Positions 36,360 to 44,837 of a stretch of DNA of 64,000 nt are shown here, piece after piece; the first letter of the stretch is position 1; each line of letters starts with the position of its first letter. The DNA is from Massilia sp. NR 4-1. GTDB taxonomy: Bacteria; Pseudomonadota; Gammaproteobacteria; Burkholderiales; Burkholderiaceae_D. The notes beneath the pieces are model-generated. The model searched no databases and was not told the DNA's origin. It was given only the letters and a program-made list of their open reading frames with translations. The DNA lies in assembly GCF_001191005.1 (NCBI RefSeq), contig NZ_CP012201.1, forward strand, positions 6,262,001-6,326,000. The letters run 5' to 3'. The position numbers were made by a program, and so were the translations under genes.

Positions 36360-36641
36360 ATGAGCGAAACGAACAAACATGCGCATCAATCGGACCCGGC
36401 AAACCGCGCGCGCCTGCGCTGGCGCTCGCGCCGCGGTCTGCTGGAAAACGACCTGATACTGACGCGTTTTCTCGATGCGCATGAACTGGAATTGACCGAC
36501 GAGGAAGTGGACGCGCTGACGCGGCTCCTCGACTTGTCGGACAATGCGCTGATGGATCTGGTGCTGGCTCGCAGCGAGCCTGAAGGCGAGATCGATCTGC
36601 CGCATGTGCGCGCACTGCTGCAACGGTTACGCCAGGCGTAG
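36360..36641 (+). CDS. sdhE: FAD assembly factor SdhE
   Basis: The protein has 93 residues. The motif RRGLLENDLIL contains the R-G-x-x-E signature that is needed for FAD attachment to SdhA. It starts one base after the sdhB stop, so it is coupled to the dehydrogenase operon it serves. A hydrophilic N-terminal tail of about 20 residues precedes the conserved domain. Confidence 0.93.
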   Translation: MSETNKHAHQSDPANRARLRWRSRRGLLENDLILTRFLDAHELELTDEEVDALTRLLDLSDNALMDLVLARSEPEGEIDLPHVRALLQRLRQA

Positions 36642-36707
36642 AAATACGCGGCACCGGAAAGTTTGTGAGTTTTTTTTATTTCGCACCTCTCCAAGAAGGA
36701 AGAGTCC

Positions 36708-38009
36708 ATGAATATCTCTGAAAATAAAGCCACCCTGTCGTTCTCGGACGGCAGCCCATCGATTGAATTTCCGATCTACAAGGGCACCGTCGGCCCGGAC
36801 GTCATCGACATCCGCAAGCTGTACGGCGGCACCGGTAAATTCACTTACGACCCTGGCTTCATGTCCACCGCGTCGTGCAACTCGTCGATCACCTACATCG
36901 ACGGCGACAAGGGCGAGCTGCAATACCGCGGCTTCCCGATCGAGCAGCTGGCGGTGAATGCCGACTTCATGGAAACCTGCTACCTGCTGCTGAACGGCGA
37001 ACTGCCGAACGCAGTGGACAAGAAGAAGTTCGTGGAAACCGTCACCAAGCACACCATGGTGCACGAGCAGATGCAATTCTTCTTCCGCGGCTTCCGCCGC
37101 GACGCGCACCCGATGTCCGTGCTGGTTGGCACCGTCGGCGCGCTGGCATCGTTCTACCACGATTCGCTGGACATCAACGACCCGCACCACCGTGAAGTGT
37201 CCGCGATCCGCCTGATCGCCAAGATGCCGACCCTGGTGGCGATGGCCTACAAATACTCGATCGGCCAGCCTTTCGTGTACCCACGCAACGACCTGTCCTA
37301 CAGCGCCAACTTCATGCGCATGATGTTCGGCAATCCATGTGAAGAGTACAAGGTCAACGACGTGCTGGTGCGCGCGCTGGACCGCATCTTGATCCTGCAC
37401 GCGGATCACGAGCAGAACGCGTCCACCTCGACCGTGCGTCTGGCCGGCTCCTCGGGCGCCAACCCGTTCGCCTGTATCGCAGCCGGCATCGCCTGCCTGT
37501 GGGGCCCTGCCCACGGCGGCGCGAACGAAGCCGCGCTGAACATGCTGAAAGAAATCGGCTCGGTCGACAAGATCCCTGAGTTCATCGCGAAAGTGAAAGA
37601 CAAGAACTCCGGCGTCAAGCTGATGGGCTTCGGTCACCGCGTGTACAAGAACTTCGACCCGCGCGCCAAGCTGATGCGCGAAACCTGCCACGAAGTGCTG
37701 AACGAACTGGGCCTGCAAGACGACCCACTGTTCAAGCTGGCCATGGAACTGGAAAAGATTGCACTGAACGACGAATACTTCGTTTCGCGCAAACTGTACC
37801 CGAACGTGGACTTCTACTCGGGCATCGTGCAGTCCGCCCTGGGCATCCCGGTCTCGCTGTTCACCGGCATCTTCGCCATGGCCCGTACCATCGGCTGGAT
37901 CGCCCAGTGGAACGAAATGATCGCCGACCCAGAGCAGAAGATCGGCCGTCCGCGCCAGCTGTTCGTCGGCTCCGCCGTGCGCGACGTACCGCCGCTGGCC
38001 AAGCGCTGA
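36708..38009 (+). CDS. gltA: Citrate synthase (type II, hexameric)
   Basis: The protein has 433 residues, as in the NADH-regulated type II enzymes. The catalytic residues are the histidine in [20 protein letters not shown], the histidine in [16 protein letters not shown], and the aspartate in NVDFYSG. It condenses acetyl-CoA and oxaloacetate. AAGAAGGAAGAG precedes the ATG. It follows sdhE by 66 bases and is probably the last gene of the sdh operon, ending at a strong terminator. Confidence 0.97.
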   Translation: MNISENKATLSFSDGSPSIEFPIYKGTVGPDVIDIRKLYGGTGKFTYDPGFMSTASCNSSITYIDGDKGELQYRGFPIEQLAVNADFMETCYLLLNGELPNAVDKKKFVETVTKHTMVHEQMQFFFRGFRRDAHPMSVLVGTVGALASFYHDSLDINDPHHREVSAIRLIAKMPTLVAMAYKYSIGQPFVYPRNDLSYSANFMRMMFGNPCEEYKVNDVLVRALDRILILHADHEQNASTSTVRLAGSSGANPFACIAAGIACLWGPAHGGANEAALNMLKEIGSVDKIPEFIAKVKDKNSGVKLMGFGHRVYKNFDPRAKLMRETCHEVLNELGLQDDPLFKLAMELEKIALNDEYFVSRKLYPNVDFYSGIVQSALGIPVSLFTGIFAMARTIGWIAQWNEMIADPEQKIGRPRQLFVGSAVRDVPPLAKR

Positions 38010-38030
38010 TCCGCGCCTGCCGCCACTGAA

Positions 38031-38059
38031 AAGCGAGCCCTTGCGGCTCGCTTTTTTTT
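38031..38059 (+). terminator. Intrinsic terminator of gltA
   Basis: AAGCGAGCC (38031-38039) pairs with GGCTCGCTT (38045-38053) around a five-base loop, and eight T bases follow. Confidence 0.93.
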
Positions 38060-38135
38060 CGCCGATCTCTTCACCATGACCCAGACCGATAGCCGGATCG
38101 AAGTGTGATAATGCAAGTGGCAAAGGAGATGCCCA

Positions 38136-38426
38136 ATGTCCGAATCGGAGACGCAGGAATTATCGCTAGCGCTGGACGAGGCCATGAAGCACAAGCTCTT
38201 GTTGCTGGCCCAAGAGCAGGGCGTGCTGGCGCAGAGATTGATGCAGCAAGCCGTGACACGCTATTTGGCGTGGCTGGACGGCTTGTCGGTAGCGGATAGG
38301 GCTGCCGCACTGGCTTGGCAGGACTATCAGCAAACCGGGCTCCATCTTAGCGAAGCTGAAGCTGACGTCTGGCTGGCGGAGTTGGAGGCTGGTAATGCCT
38401 CCGAGCCGCGGCCATACCACAGCTGA
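38136..38426 (+). CDS. Antitoxin-like protein of a type II toxin-antitoxin pair
   Basis: The protein has 96 residues. The N-terminal part could form a ribbon-helix-helix (ELSLALDEAMKHKLLLLAQE). The C-terminal half, LAWQDYQQTGLHLSEAEADV then WLAELEAGN, resembles the toxin-wrapping tail of RelB/CopG-type antitoxins. AAAGGAG (38122-38128) precedes the ATG. Its stop lies inside the start region of the following RelE/ParE-like frame, as in working pairs, but that toxin frame is broken. It may survive as a self-regulated orphan. Confidence 0.72.
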   Translation: MSESETQELSLALDEAMKHKLLLLAQEQGVLAQRLMQQAVTRYLAWLDGLSVADRAAALAWQDYQQTGLHLSEAEADVWLAELEAGNASEPRPYHS

Positions 38427-38697
38427 TCTGGTCCCGGACTGCACTGGCGGACGTTCATCGCCTGCGGAGAAAGACTGCAAGGCAGCGCAGCGCATGGTTG
38501 CTACGCTGAGGCGTTCCGTTGGCCCTCTGGCTGCCAGGCCGACCATGGGGCGGCCGGTTCCTCAACTGGGCCCAGATCATCACCGCTGGGTCGTCAAGTT
38601 TGGGCGTAGCGCCTATGTCATCACCTATCGGGTAGGTAAGGATCGGGTCGTGTTGCTGACCGTCCGGCATGAGCGGGAGGCGCCGCCAGAGCCGTGA
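38414..38697 (+). pseudogene. Decayed RelE/ParE-family toxin
   Basis: The first part reads PQLIWSRTALADVHRLR in the frame of an ATA codon at 38414, exactly where an ATG would be expected. The rest reads AEKDCKAAQRMVATLRRS and on to YVITYRVGKDRVVLLTVRHE in the frame ending at 38697. Together they span a typical ParE-like toxin, but the two parts are in different frames, joined near 38464. A loss of about 13 bases between GCGG repeats would explain the join. An ATG at 38395 opens the second frame, but its first 25 or so residues make no sense for the family. The start-codon change and the frameshift both argue that the toxin is dead. Confidence 0.72.
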
Positions 38698-38793
38698 AAG
38701 GTGAAGCCGTAACGGTGGCGTAACAATTCGTGCAATTAGGTGTATATTGGGCAACGTTGCAGCTTCCCATATACCCCTGATTGCGAGGCGTAC

Positions 38794-41700
38794 TTGAGCA
38801 TTCTGTCGAAACTCTCCCTGGCGGCGGCTGCGCTGCTGCCGCTGGCTTCCCAGGCACTTCCGAATACTTCCGATACCCGACTGCTGACCGAACCTGCGGT
38901 GTCGGCCAGCCATATCGCCTTTATCTATGCGGGCGATGTGTGGCTGGCCAATCCCGACGGCAGCGGCGTGCGGCGCCTGACGTCCGACGTCGGCGAAAAA
39001 TCCAATCCCGTGTTTTCGCCGGACGGCAGGCTGCTGGCCTATAGCGCTACGCTGGACGGCAATACCGATGTGTATGTGCTGCCCGTGGGCGGCGGCGTGC
39101 CGCAGCGCCTGACCTGGCATCCAGGGCCGGATCTGGTGCAGTCCTTCACGCCGGACGGCAAGGCGGTGATGTTCACCTCGCCGCGCGCGGCCTTCAATAA
39201 CCGCTACCGCAAGCTGTTTACCGTGCCCGTCACCGGCGGCGTGGAAGCGGAGCTGGAAATCCCGAACGCCGCACGCGCGGCCTACTCGCCGGACGGCAAG
39301 TCCATCGTCTACAACCCGACCTCGCCCGCCTTCCTGCAGTGGAAGCGCTATCGCGGCGGCACGCATTCGGTGCTGTGGATCTTCAACCGCGCCAGCCAGG
39401 CGGTCGAGAAGATTCCGCAGCCGGCTTCGCGCGCCAACGACGTCGATCCGGTGTGGCTGGGCGACACCATCTACTTCCGCTCCGACCGCGACGGCGAATT
39501 CAATCTCTACGCCTACGACACCAAGACCAAGGCGGTGCGCGCGCTGACCCGCCACACCGACTTCCCGGTGCTAAATGCCGCGGCGCAGGGCCGGCGCATC
39601 GTCTACGAGCAGGCCGGCTATCTGCATGCGTTCGATCTGGACAGCGGCACGGCGCGCAAGCTGAGCATCGGCGTGAGCAGCGATCTTGGCCTGTCGCGGC
39701 CACGCTGGGTGCGCGGCGCCTCGTATATCCGCGACGCGTCGATCTCGCCTTCGGGGGCGCGCGTGGCCTTCGAATTCCGCGGCGATATCGTCACCCTGCC
39801 GGCCGACAAGGGCGATGTGCGGCACCTGACGCAAAGCCCGGCCGTGCATGAGCGCAATCCGGCCTGGTCGCCCGATGGCCGTTCGCTGGCTTACTTCTCG
39901 GACGAATCGGGCGAGTACGCGCTGCATGTGCAGCCGCAGGATGGCAAAGGCCCGGTGCGCAAGTTCAAGCTGAGCGGGGCCGGGTTCTACGAGCGTGCCA
40001 ACTGGTCGCCTGACAGCAAGAAGATCGCCTTCATCGACAACGCCTGGAGCCTGTATGTGCTGGACCTGGCCAGCGGCGTGCAGAAGAAGATCGCCACCGA
40101 GCCGATTTACGGCGTGACGAAATCGCTCAGCCCCGCCTGGGCGCCGGATTCACGCTGGATCGCCTATACGCTGAACTCACTGAGCTACACGCGCAGCGCC
40201 TACATCTACTCGCTGGAGCAGGATAAATCGTATGCCGTCACCGACGGCCTGTCCGATGTCGCCGATCCGGCTTTCGACCGCAGCGGAAAATACCTGTATT
40301 TCTTCGCCTCCACCAATGCCGGTCCGACCAACAACTGGTTCTCGCTGCAGAACGAGGACAACCGCGCCACCAGCAGCATCTGGCTGGCCGTGCTGCGCCA
40401 GGATCTGCCGTCGCCGCTGGTGAAGGAGAGCGACGAAGAGAAGGGCGGCGCCGCCAAGCCGAAGGACGCCAAGGACGAAGCTTCCAGCGAGAAGAAAGAG
40501 AACGGCAAGGCGGAGGAAAAACCGGCCGTCGATCCCGCCACCGGCCGCGACGATCCGAAAGTGAAGGTGGCGCCGGTGGCGCCGATGCGCATCGACTTCG
40601 ACGGCATCTCCACCCGCGTCATCGATTTGCCGGTGCCGGTCGCGCAACTGTCCAATCTGGAGACTGGGGCGGAAGGGCAGGTCTTCTTCATGCGCGAAAG
40701 CGAGGGCAAAAAATCCCTGCAGCGCTTCGACCTGAAAGACCGCAAGACGGAAACCGTGGTGGCGGAACTGGACGGCTACGGCATCAGCGCCGACGGCAAG
40801 AAAGTGATCTATCGCCAGAAGGACAACTGGGCCACCGGCTCGGCCACCGGCAAGACCCTGGCAGCGAGCGAAGGCAAGCTGCGCGTCGATGCGATCGAGG
40901 TGAAAGCCGATCCGCGCGCCGAGTGGAACCAGATCTACCACGAAGCCTGGCGCATCAACCGCGACTACTTCTACGATCCGGGCATGCATGGCGTGAACTG
41001 GCGGCAAATGCACGACAAATACGCCCAGTTCCTGCCCGATCTGGCCACGCGTTCGGACCTGAACCGCGTGATCCAGTGGCTGCACAGCGAGCTTGGCGTC
41101 GGCCACCATCGCGGCGGCGGCGGCGACAGCTTCATCGAGAGCAAGCCGGTGCCAGGTGGATTGCTGGGCGCCGACTACGAGGTGGCGAACGGCCGTTACC
41201 GCTTCCGGAAAATCTACGGAGGCCTGAACTGGAATCCGACCCTGCGTTCGCCGCTGACCGAACCTGGATTGAATGTGAAAGTAGGCGAGTATCTGCTGGC
41301 GGTCGATGGCAAGCCGCTAGCGCCGCCCACCAATCTGTATGCGCCGTTCGAGAACAGTGCCAACCGCACCATCGAAATCACGGTCGGCCCGGATGCCGAC
41401 GGCAAGGGCGCGCGCACCATCACCGTGGTGCCGGTCGCCAGCGAGGATGCGCTGCGCAACCGCGACTGGGTTGAAGGCAATATCCGCAAGGTGAATGCCG
41501 CCACCGGCGGGCGCGTGGCTTACGTCTACGTGCCGAACACGACCACCCTGGGCCACACCTATTTCAAGCGCTACTTCTATCCGCAGTCCTACAAGGACGG
41601 CGTGATCATCGATGAACGCTTCAACGGCGGCGGCAGCCTGGCCGACTACTACATCGAAATCCTGCAAAAACAGGAAATCGCCTGGTGGACCATGCGCTAC

Positions 41701-42123
41701 GGCGCCGACATGAAATCCCCATCCGCCTCGATCCAGGGACCGCGCGCCATGCTGATCGACGAAACGGCCGGTTCCGGCGGCGACCTGCTGCCGTGGATGT
41801 TCCGCAAGAATAAGATGGGACCACTGATCGGCAAGCGCACCTGGGGCGGGTTGGTGGGCATCCTCGGCTTCCCCGTCCTGCTCGACGGCGGCTTCATCAC
41901 CGCGCCGAATCTGGCTTTCTGGACGCGTGAAAACGGTTGGGGCGTGGAGAATGAAGGCGTGCCGCCCGATATCGAAGTCGAGCAGACGCCGGCCGACGTG
42001 ATTGCCGGCCGCGATCCGCAGCTGGAAAAAGCGATTGAAGTGGTGAAGGCCGAACTGGCGAAGAATCCGCCCAGCAAGCCACCCCGCCCGGCGTTCCCGG
42101 ACAAGAGCAAATTCATCCCCTGA
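38794..42123 (+). CDS. Tricorn-type S41 family protease, exported
   Basis: The protein has about 1109 residues. A Sec signal peptide (SILSKLSLAAAALLPLASQA) fixes the TTG at 38794 as the probable start, with GAGG just upstream; a GTG at 38740 would bury it. The N-terminal half is a WD40-like beta-propeller (repeats such as NPVFSPDGRLLAYSATLDGN and NPAWSPDGRSLAYFSDESGE). A lysine/glutamate-rich linker follows, near residue 560. The C-terminal half holds a PDZ-like region and a peptidase S41 domain with the serine in DETAGSGGDLLPWMF. Relatives degrade peptides in the periplasm. It is full length for the family. Confidence 0.9.
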   Translation: MSILSKLSLAAAALLPLASQALPNTSDTRLLTEPAVSASHIAFIYAGDVWLANPDGSGVRRLTSDVGEKSNPVFSPDGRLLAYSATLDGNTDVYVLPVGGGVPQRLTWHPGPDLVQSFTPDGKAVMFTSPRAAFNNRYRKLFTVPVTGGVEAELEIPNAARAAYSPDGKSIVYNPTSPAFLQWKRYRGGTHSVLWIFNRASQAVEKIPQPASRANDVDPVWLGDTIYFRSDRDGEFNLYAYDTKTKAVRALTRHTDFPVLNAAAQGRRIVYEQAGYLHAFDLDSGTARKLSIGVSSDLGLSRPRWVRGASYIRDASISPSGARVAFEFRGDIVTLPADKGDVRHLTQSPAVHERNPAWSPDGRSLAYFSDESGEYALHVQPQDGKGPVRKFKLSGAGFYERANWSPDSKKIAFIDNAWSLYVLDLASGVQKKIATEPIYGVTKSLSPAWAPDSRWIAYTLNSLSYTRSAYIYSLEQDKSYAVTDGLSDVADPAFDRSGKYLYFFASTNAGPTNNWFSLQNEDNRATSSIWLAVLRQDLPSPLVKESDEEKGGAAKPKDAKDEASSEKKENGKAEEKPAVDPATGRDDPKVKVAPVAPMRIDFDGISTRVIDLPVPVAQLSNLETGAEGQVFFMRESEGKKSLQRFDLKDRKTETVVAELDGYGISADGKKVIYRQKDNWATGSATGKTLAASEGKLRVDAIEVKADPRAEWNQIYHEAWRINRDYFYDPGMHGVNWRQMHDKYAQFLPDLATRSDLNRVIQWLHSELGVGHHRGGGGDSFIESKPVPGGLLGADYEVANGRYRFRKIYGGLNWNPTLRSPLTEPGLNVKVGEYLLAVDGKPLAPPTNLYAPFENSANRTIEITVGPDADGKGARTITVVPVASEDALRNRDWVEGNIRKVNAATGGRVAYVYVPNTTTLGHTYFKRYFYPQSYKDGVIIDERFNGGGSLADYYIEILQKQEIAWWTMRYGADMKSPSASIQGPRAMLIDETAGSGGDLLPWMFRKNKMGPLIGKRTWGGLVGILGFPVLLDGGFITAPNLAFWTRENGWGVENEGVPPDIEVEQTPADVIAGRDPQLEKAIEVVKAELAKNPPSKPPRPAFPDKSKFIP

Positions 42124-42129
42124 TGAAGA

Positions 42130-42152
42130 AAGCGCGCCCTGGTGGCGCGCTT
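42130..42152. terminator. Terminator between the tricorn and blaI-type genes
   Basis: AAGCGCGCC (42130-42138) pairs with GGCGCGCTT (42144-42152) around CTGGT. It lies between convergent genes; only a short T-run follows. Confidence 0.65.
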
Positions 42153-42166
42153 CTCATTTGGACGGA

Positions 42167-42550
42167 TTACTTGGATGGATCCTCGTCCAGCAGCGCTTGG
42201 ATCTCGGCGCGCTCGCGGGCGCTCACATGGCCGCCGCGCAAGGCCGCCAGCACCAGTGCCTTGCCGGAGCCGGCGAAGGCCTTGTTAATCAGATCCTTGA
42301 GCAAGCCGGTCTGGATCGAATCCTGTTCCTGGACGGCGGAATAGACATGGGCGCGCTGACTCTCATCGCGCGCCAGCAGTCCCTTCGTATGCATCACTTG
42401 CAGCAGGCGCAGCACCGTCGCGTAATTGATCTCCGGCCGTGACTCCAGTGCCGCCTGATGCACTTGTTTCGCCGTCGCCGGCCCCAGCGCAAACAGCAGG
42501 CGCAGCATTTCCAGCTCAGACGGTGTGGGTTTTGGCAAAGAGGTAGACAT
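42167..42550 (-). CDS. BlaI/MecI/CopY-family winged-helix repressor
   Basis: The protein has 127 residues. The winged-helix part reads KPTPSELEMLRLLFALGPAT, then QVHQAALESRPEINYATVLR, which is the penicillinase-repressor signature. The C-terminal dimerisation helices end in REAEIQ-like acidic sequence (SARERAEIQALLDEDPSK). BlaI proteins are normally removed by a BlaR1-type sensor peptidase, and none is encoded here. The inverted repeats upstream at 42579-42611 suggest autoregulation. ATG 42550 is chosen because the conserved region starts just after it. Confidence 0.85.
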   Translation of the reverse strand: MSTSLPKPTPSELEMLRLLFALGPATAKQVHQAALESRPEINYATVLRLLQVMHTKGLLARDESQRAHVYSAVQEQDSIQTGLLKDLINKAFAGSGKALVLAALRGGHVSARERAEIQALLDEDPSK

Positions 42551-42578
42551 AAGAGAATAGAAGAAAGCCCAGGCTCCC

Positions 42579-42611
42579 ATCTAGAATAAAATATCTAGAC
42601 AAAAATGTCTA
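42579..42611 (-). promoter_or_regulatory. Operator region of the blaI-type gene
   Basis: TAGACA-AAAA-TGTCTA (42596-42611) is an inverted repeat resembling the TACA...TGTA sites of BlaI and CopY. Two direct copies of ATCTAGA start at 42579 and 42593. On the minus strand TTGTCT and TATTCT could be the -35 and -10 boxes. Confidence 0.5.
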
Positions 42612-42633
42612 CCGCCTTTGCGCTAAAACAAAC

Positions 42634-42686
42634 AATGTCCCACCCCGGTGCCAGACGGGGCCGCCGAGGCACCAGGGCGGGACATT
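42634..42686. repeat. Long imperfect intergenic hairpin (REP-like)
   Basis: AATGTCCC (42634-42641) pairs with GGGACATT (42679-42686); inside, CCC pairs with GGG and GGTGCC (42647-42652) with GGCACC (42668-42673). A 15-base G+C-rich loop remains. On the minus strand the end is followed by few T bases. It may end the metallo-hydrolase transcript's neighbour or be a dispersed repeat. Confidence 0.6.
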
Positions 42687-42707
42687 TGCTGATTCAGATC
42701 AAAGGGC

Positions 42708-43574
42708 TTACCACTTGATCTCGCCTTTGGCGACTTTGGCGCTGGTTTGCAGGGCGCCGTCGAGGCCGACCGTCGGGTAGGCTTTTTTCATCGCGGCGAC
42801 CAGCTCGATGGAGTTGGCGGCTTTCGGGGTCTCGGCTTCGAAGCGGCGCAGGTAGTCGGCGGTGTAGGCGATGCTGTCGGGCGTGAAGCTGCTGCCGACG
42901 GCGAAGTGGCCGGGAACGACCGTCACCGGTTTGAGGGCGGCGATGCCGTCCAGGGCGGCCAGCCATTGCTTGCGCGATTCGACCGTCTGGGTGTCGGCGG
43001 TCCAGACGTGCAGGCCTTTGAACAGGACCACGCCGCCGGCCACGGCTTTCAGCGAAGGAATCCAGACATAGGTGCGGTCCGGGGTGGCGCCGTCCAGGCC
43101 CTTGATCTGCAGGGTTTCGCCTTCAAGCTTGATGGTGTCGCCTTGCAGCGCTTCCGGCATCACGATGGCTTGCGGGGCGTTGGCGCCCAGGATCGGACCC
43201 CAGTAGGCGACCTTGGCCTTGGCTTTCTTTTCCATGGCGGCGATGGTGCCGGCGGTGGCGACGATCTTCGCTTCGGGGAAGGCGGCTTTGATCACGTCCA
43301 GGCCGAAGTAGAAGTCAGGGTCGCCGTGGCTGACGTACACGGTGCTCAGCTTGCGGCCGCTGGCCTTGATCTTTTCCACCAGCTTTTGCGCTTCGCCGCG
43401 CGAGAACTGGGCGTCGATCAGCACGGCTTCCTTCTGGCCTTTGACTAGCACGGACGCGACCGGGAAGATGGCGGCTTCGCCCGGGTTGAACACTTCCAGC
43501 TGCAGCGGGGCGGCGGCGGAGGCGGCGAGGGTGGTGGTGGCGAGAGCGGCGGCGGCCAGGGTTTGCTTGATCAT
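42708..43574 (-). CDS. Exported metallo-beta-lactamase-fold protein with altered metal motif
   Basis: The protein has 288 residues. A Sec signal peptide starts at ATG 43574 (MIKQTLAAAALATTTLAASA), with AAAGGAAA before it. The MBL fold is recognisable from VLIDAQFSRGEAQKLVEKI and the late PVTVVPGHFAVG. The usual H-x-H-x-D-H motif is replaced by SHGDPDFYFG, so the second and last histidines are missing. A subfamily with this variant probably exists, but I cannot say what it binds or cleaves. It diverges from a LysR regulator across about 105 bases, which may control it. Confidence 0.8.
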   Translation of the reverse strand: MIKQTLAAAALATTTLAASAAAPLQLEVFNPGEAAIFPVASVLVKGQKEAVLIDAQFSRGEAQKLVEKIKASGRKLSTVYVSHGDPDFYFGLDVIKAAFPEAKIVATAGTIAAMEKKAKAKVAYWGPILGANAPQAIVMPEALQGDTIKLEGETLQIKGLDGATPDRTYVWIPSLKAVAGGVVLFKGLHVWTADTQTVESRKQWLAALDGIAALKPVTVVPGHFAVGSSFTPDSIAYTADYLRRFEAETPKAANSIELVAAMKKAYPTVGLDGALQTSAKVAKGEIKW

Positions 43575-43679
43575 GCTGTGTTTCCTTTCAAGAAGAATTT
43601 GGTATGCACGCAGTGTAGACCGGTCCATTCAAACGAAAAATGCTCTATATTGAAACGGTTTGTTGCATGAATCGATCAT

Positions 43680-44585
43680 ATGGATAAAATCGCCGCCGCC
43701 GAAGTCTTTGTCGCCATCGCCGAACGGGGCAGCATGGTGGCCGCCGCCGACGCCCTCGATATGTCGCGCGCCATGGTGACGCGCTACCTGGCCGAGATGG
43801 AGGAGTGGGCCGGCGCCCGCCTCCTGCACCGTACCACGCGCCGCCTGAGTCTGACGGCCGCCGGCGAGGTGACGCTGGTGCGCTGTCGCGATATGCTGAC
43901 GCTGGCGGCCGCCATGTCCAGCGCGGCCGGCGAAGACCCGGATTCGCCCCATGGCCTGCTGCGCATGGCTTGCGCCCAGTTCCTGGCCCAGGGCGCGCTG
44001 GCCGGCGCCGTGCGTGCCTTCCTGGAACGCTATCCGCGCACCAGCATCGATCTGCAGGTGGATAACCGCTCGGTCAACCTGGTCGAGCAGCGCATCGACC
44101 TGGCGATCCGCATCACCAATGCGCTGGAGCCGAGCATGATTGCGCGCCGCCTAGCCGATTGCGCCTCGGTGGTGTGCGCCGCACCCTCTTATATACAGAA
44201 GCATGGCGAGCCGCGAACGCCCGCCGAGCTGGCCGCCCACAACTGCCTGACCTATAACTACTTCGGCAAGAGCCTGTGGCAGTTCAGCCGGGACGGGGAG
44301 GGCGTGGCCGTGCCGGTGGGCGGCAATCTGTCGTCAAACGAGTCGATGGCCCTGCTGGCTGCCACGGCCCAGGGTGTGGGGATTTCGCTGCAGCCGCGCC
44401 ACGCCGCCGCCCCGCTGATTGCCGAGGGCCGGCTGGCGCTGTTATTGCCAGACTGGCAAGCACAAATGCTCGGCATCTATGGAATTTATACCTCGCGCCA
44501 GCATATGCCGGCCGCCTTGCGCGCCATGCTCGATTTTCTCGTCGACTGGTTTCACCATGATCCTGAATGGCTGGACCACGCTTAA
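43680..44585 (+). CDS. LysR family transcriptional regulator
   Basis: The protein has 301 residues. The N-terminal helix-turn-helix reads AAEVFVAIAERGSMVAAADA, then DMSRAMVTRYLAEMEEW. The effector domain begins near residue 88 (GLLRMACAQFLAQGALAG). Its pattern is like the AaeR/DsdC-type group of LysR proteins with the IDLAIRITNALEPSMIARRL motif. It diverges from the exported MBL-fold gene, its most likely target. A short hairpin follows it. Confidence 0.9.
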   Translation: MDKIAAAEVFVAIAERGSMVAAADALDMSRAMVTRYLAEMEEWAGARLLHRTTRRLSLTAAGEVTLVRCRDMLTLAAAMSSAAGEDPDSPHGLLRMACAQFLAQGALAGAVRAFLERYPRTSIDLQVDNRSVNLVEQRIDLAIRITNALEPSMIARRLADCASVVCAAPSYIQKHGEPRTPAELAAHNCLTYNYFGKSLWQFSRDGEGVAVPVGGNLSSNESMALLAATAQGVGISLQPRHAAAPLIAEGRLALLLPDWQAQMLGIYGIYTSRQHMPAALRAMLDFLVDWFHHDPEWLDHA

Positions 44586-44632
44586 TATTCAGATATCATT
44601 GGTAAAAAGGCAGGCTGACCAAATAAAAAACA

Positions 44633-44652
44633 TCGCGTGGACGCGACTTTTT
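44633..44652 (+). terminator. Weak terminator after lysR
   Basis: TCGCG (44633-44637) and CGCGA (44642-44646) form a short stem around TGGA, followed by CTTTTT. The short stem makes this a weak call. Confidence 0.45.
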
Positions 44653-44665
44653 AATGTGACGGTGG

Positions 44666-44695
44666 TTGTTGGAATACAATTCCACGTGCTATGCT
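44666..44695 (+). promoter_or_regulatory. Candidate promoter and inverted repeat upstream of sucA
   Basis: TTGTTG (44666-44671) and TATGCT (44690-44695) are spaced by 18 bases. TGGAAT-ACA-ATTCCA (44670-44684) is a perfect inverted repeat inside the spacer and could bind a regulator. A leader of about 140 bases would precede sucA. Confidence 0.45.
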
Positions 44696-44837
44696 AAACG
44701 ACCGTTTTTGGAAATTCTGAAAGCAACAGAGCCCTTCCCCCACAACTTGATGTGCAATCCGCTAACCGGTCAGGCCGTGTCGCGGAAGGTTAGATTAACC
44801 CGCTAATCTCGCGAAGCGCGAAGAAAGGTGAGCAAGA

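Noticed and set aside
38395..38697. Open frame starting at ATG 38395 as an intact toxin gene
   Set aside because: The first 25 or so residues do not fit the family, whereas the family N-terminus is found in another frame of the same DNA; this points to a frameshifted remnant.
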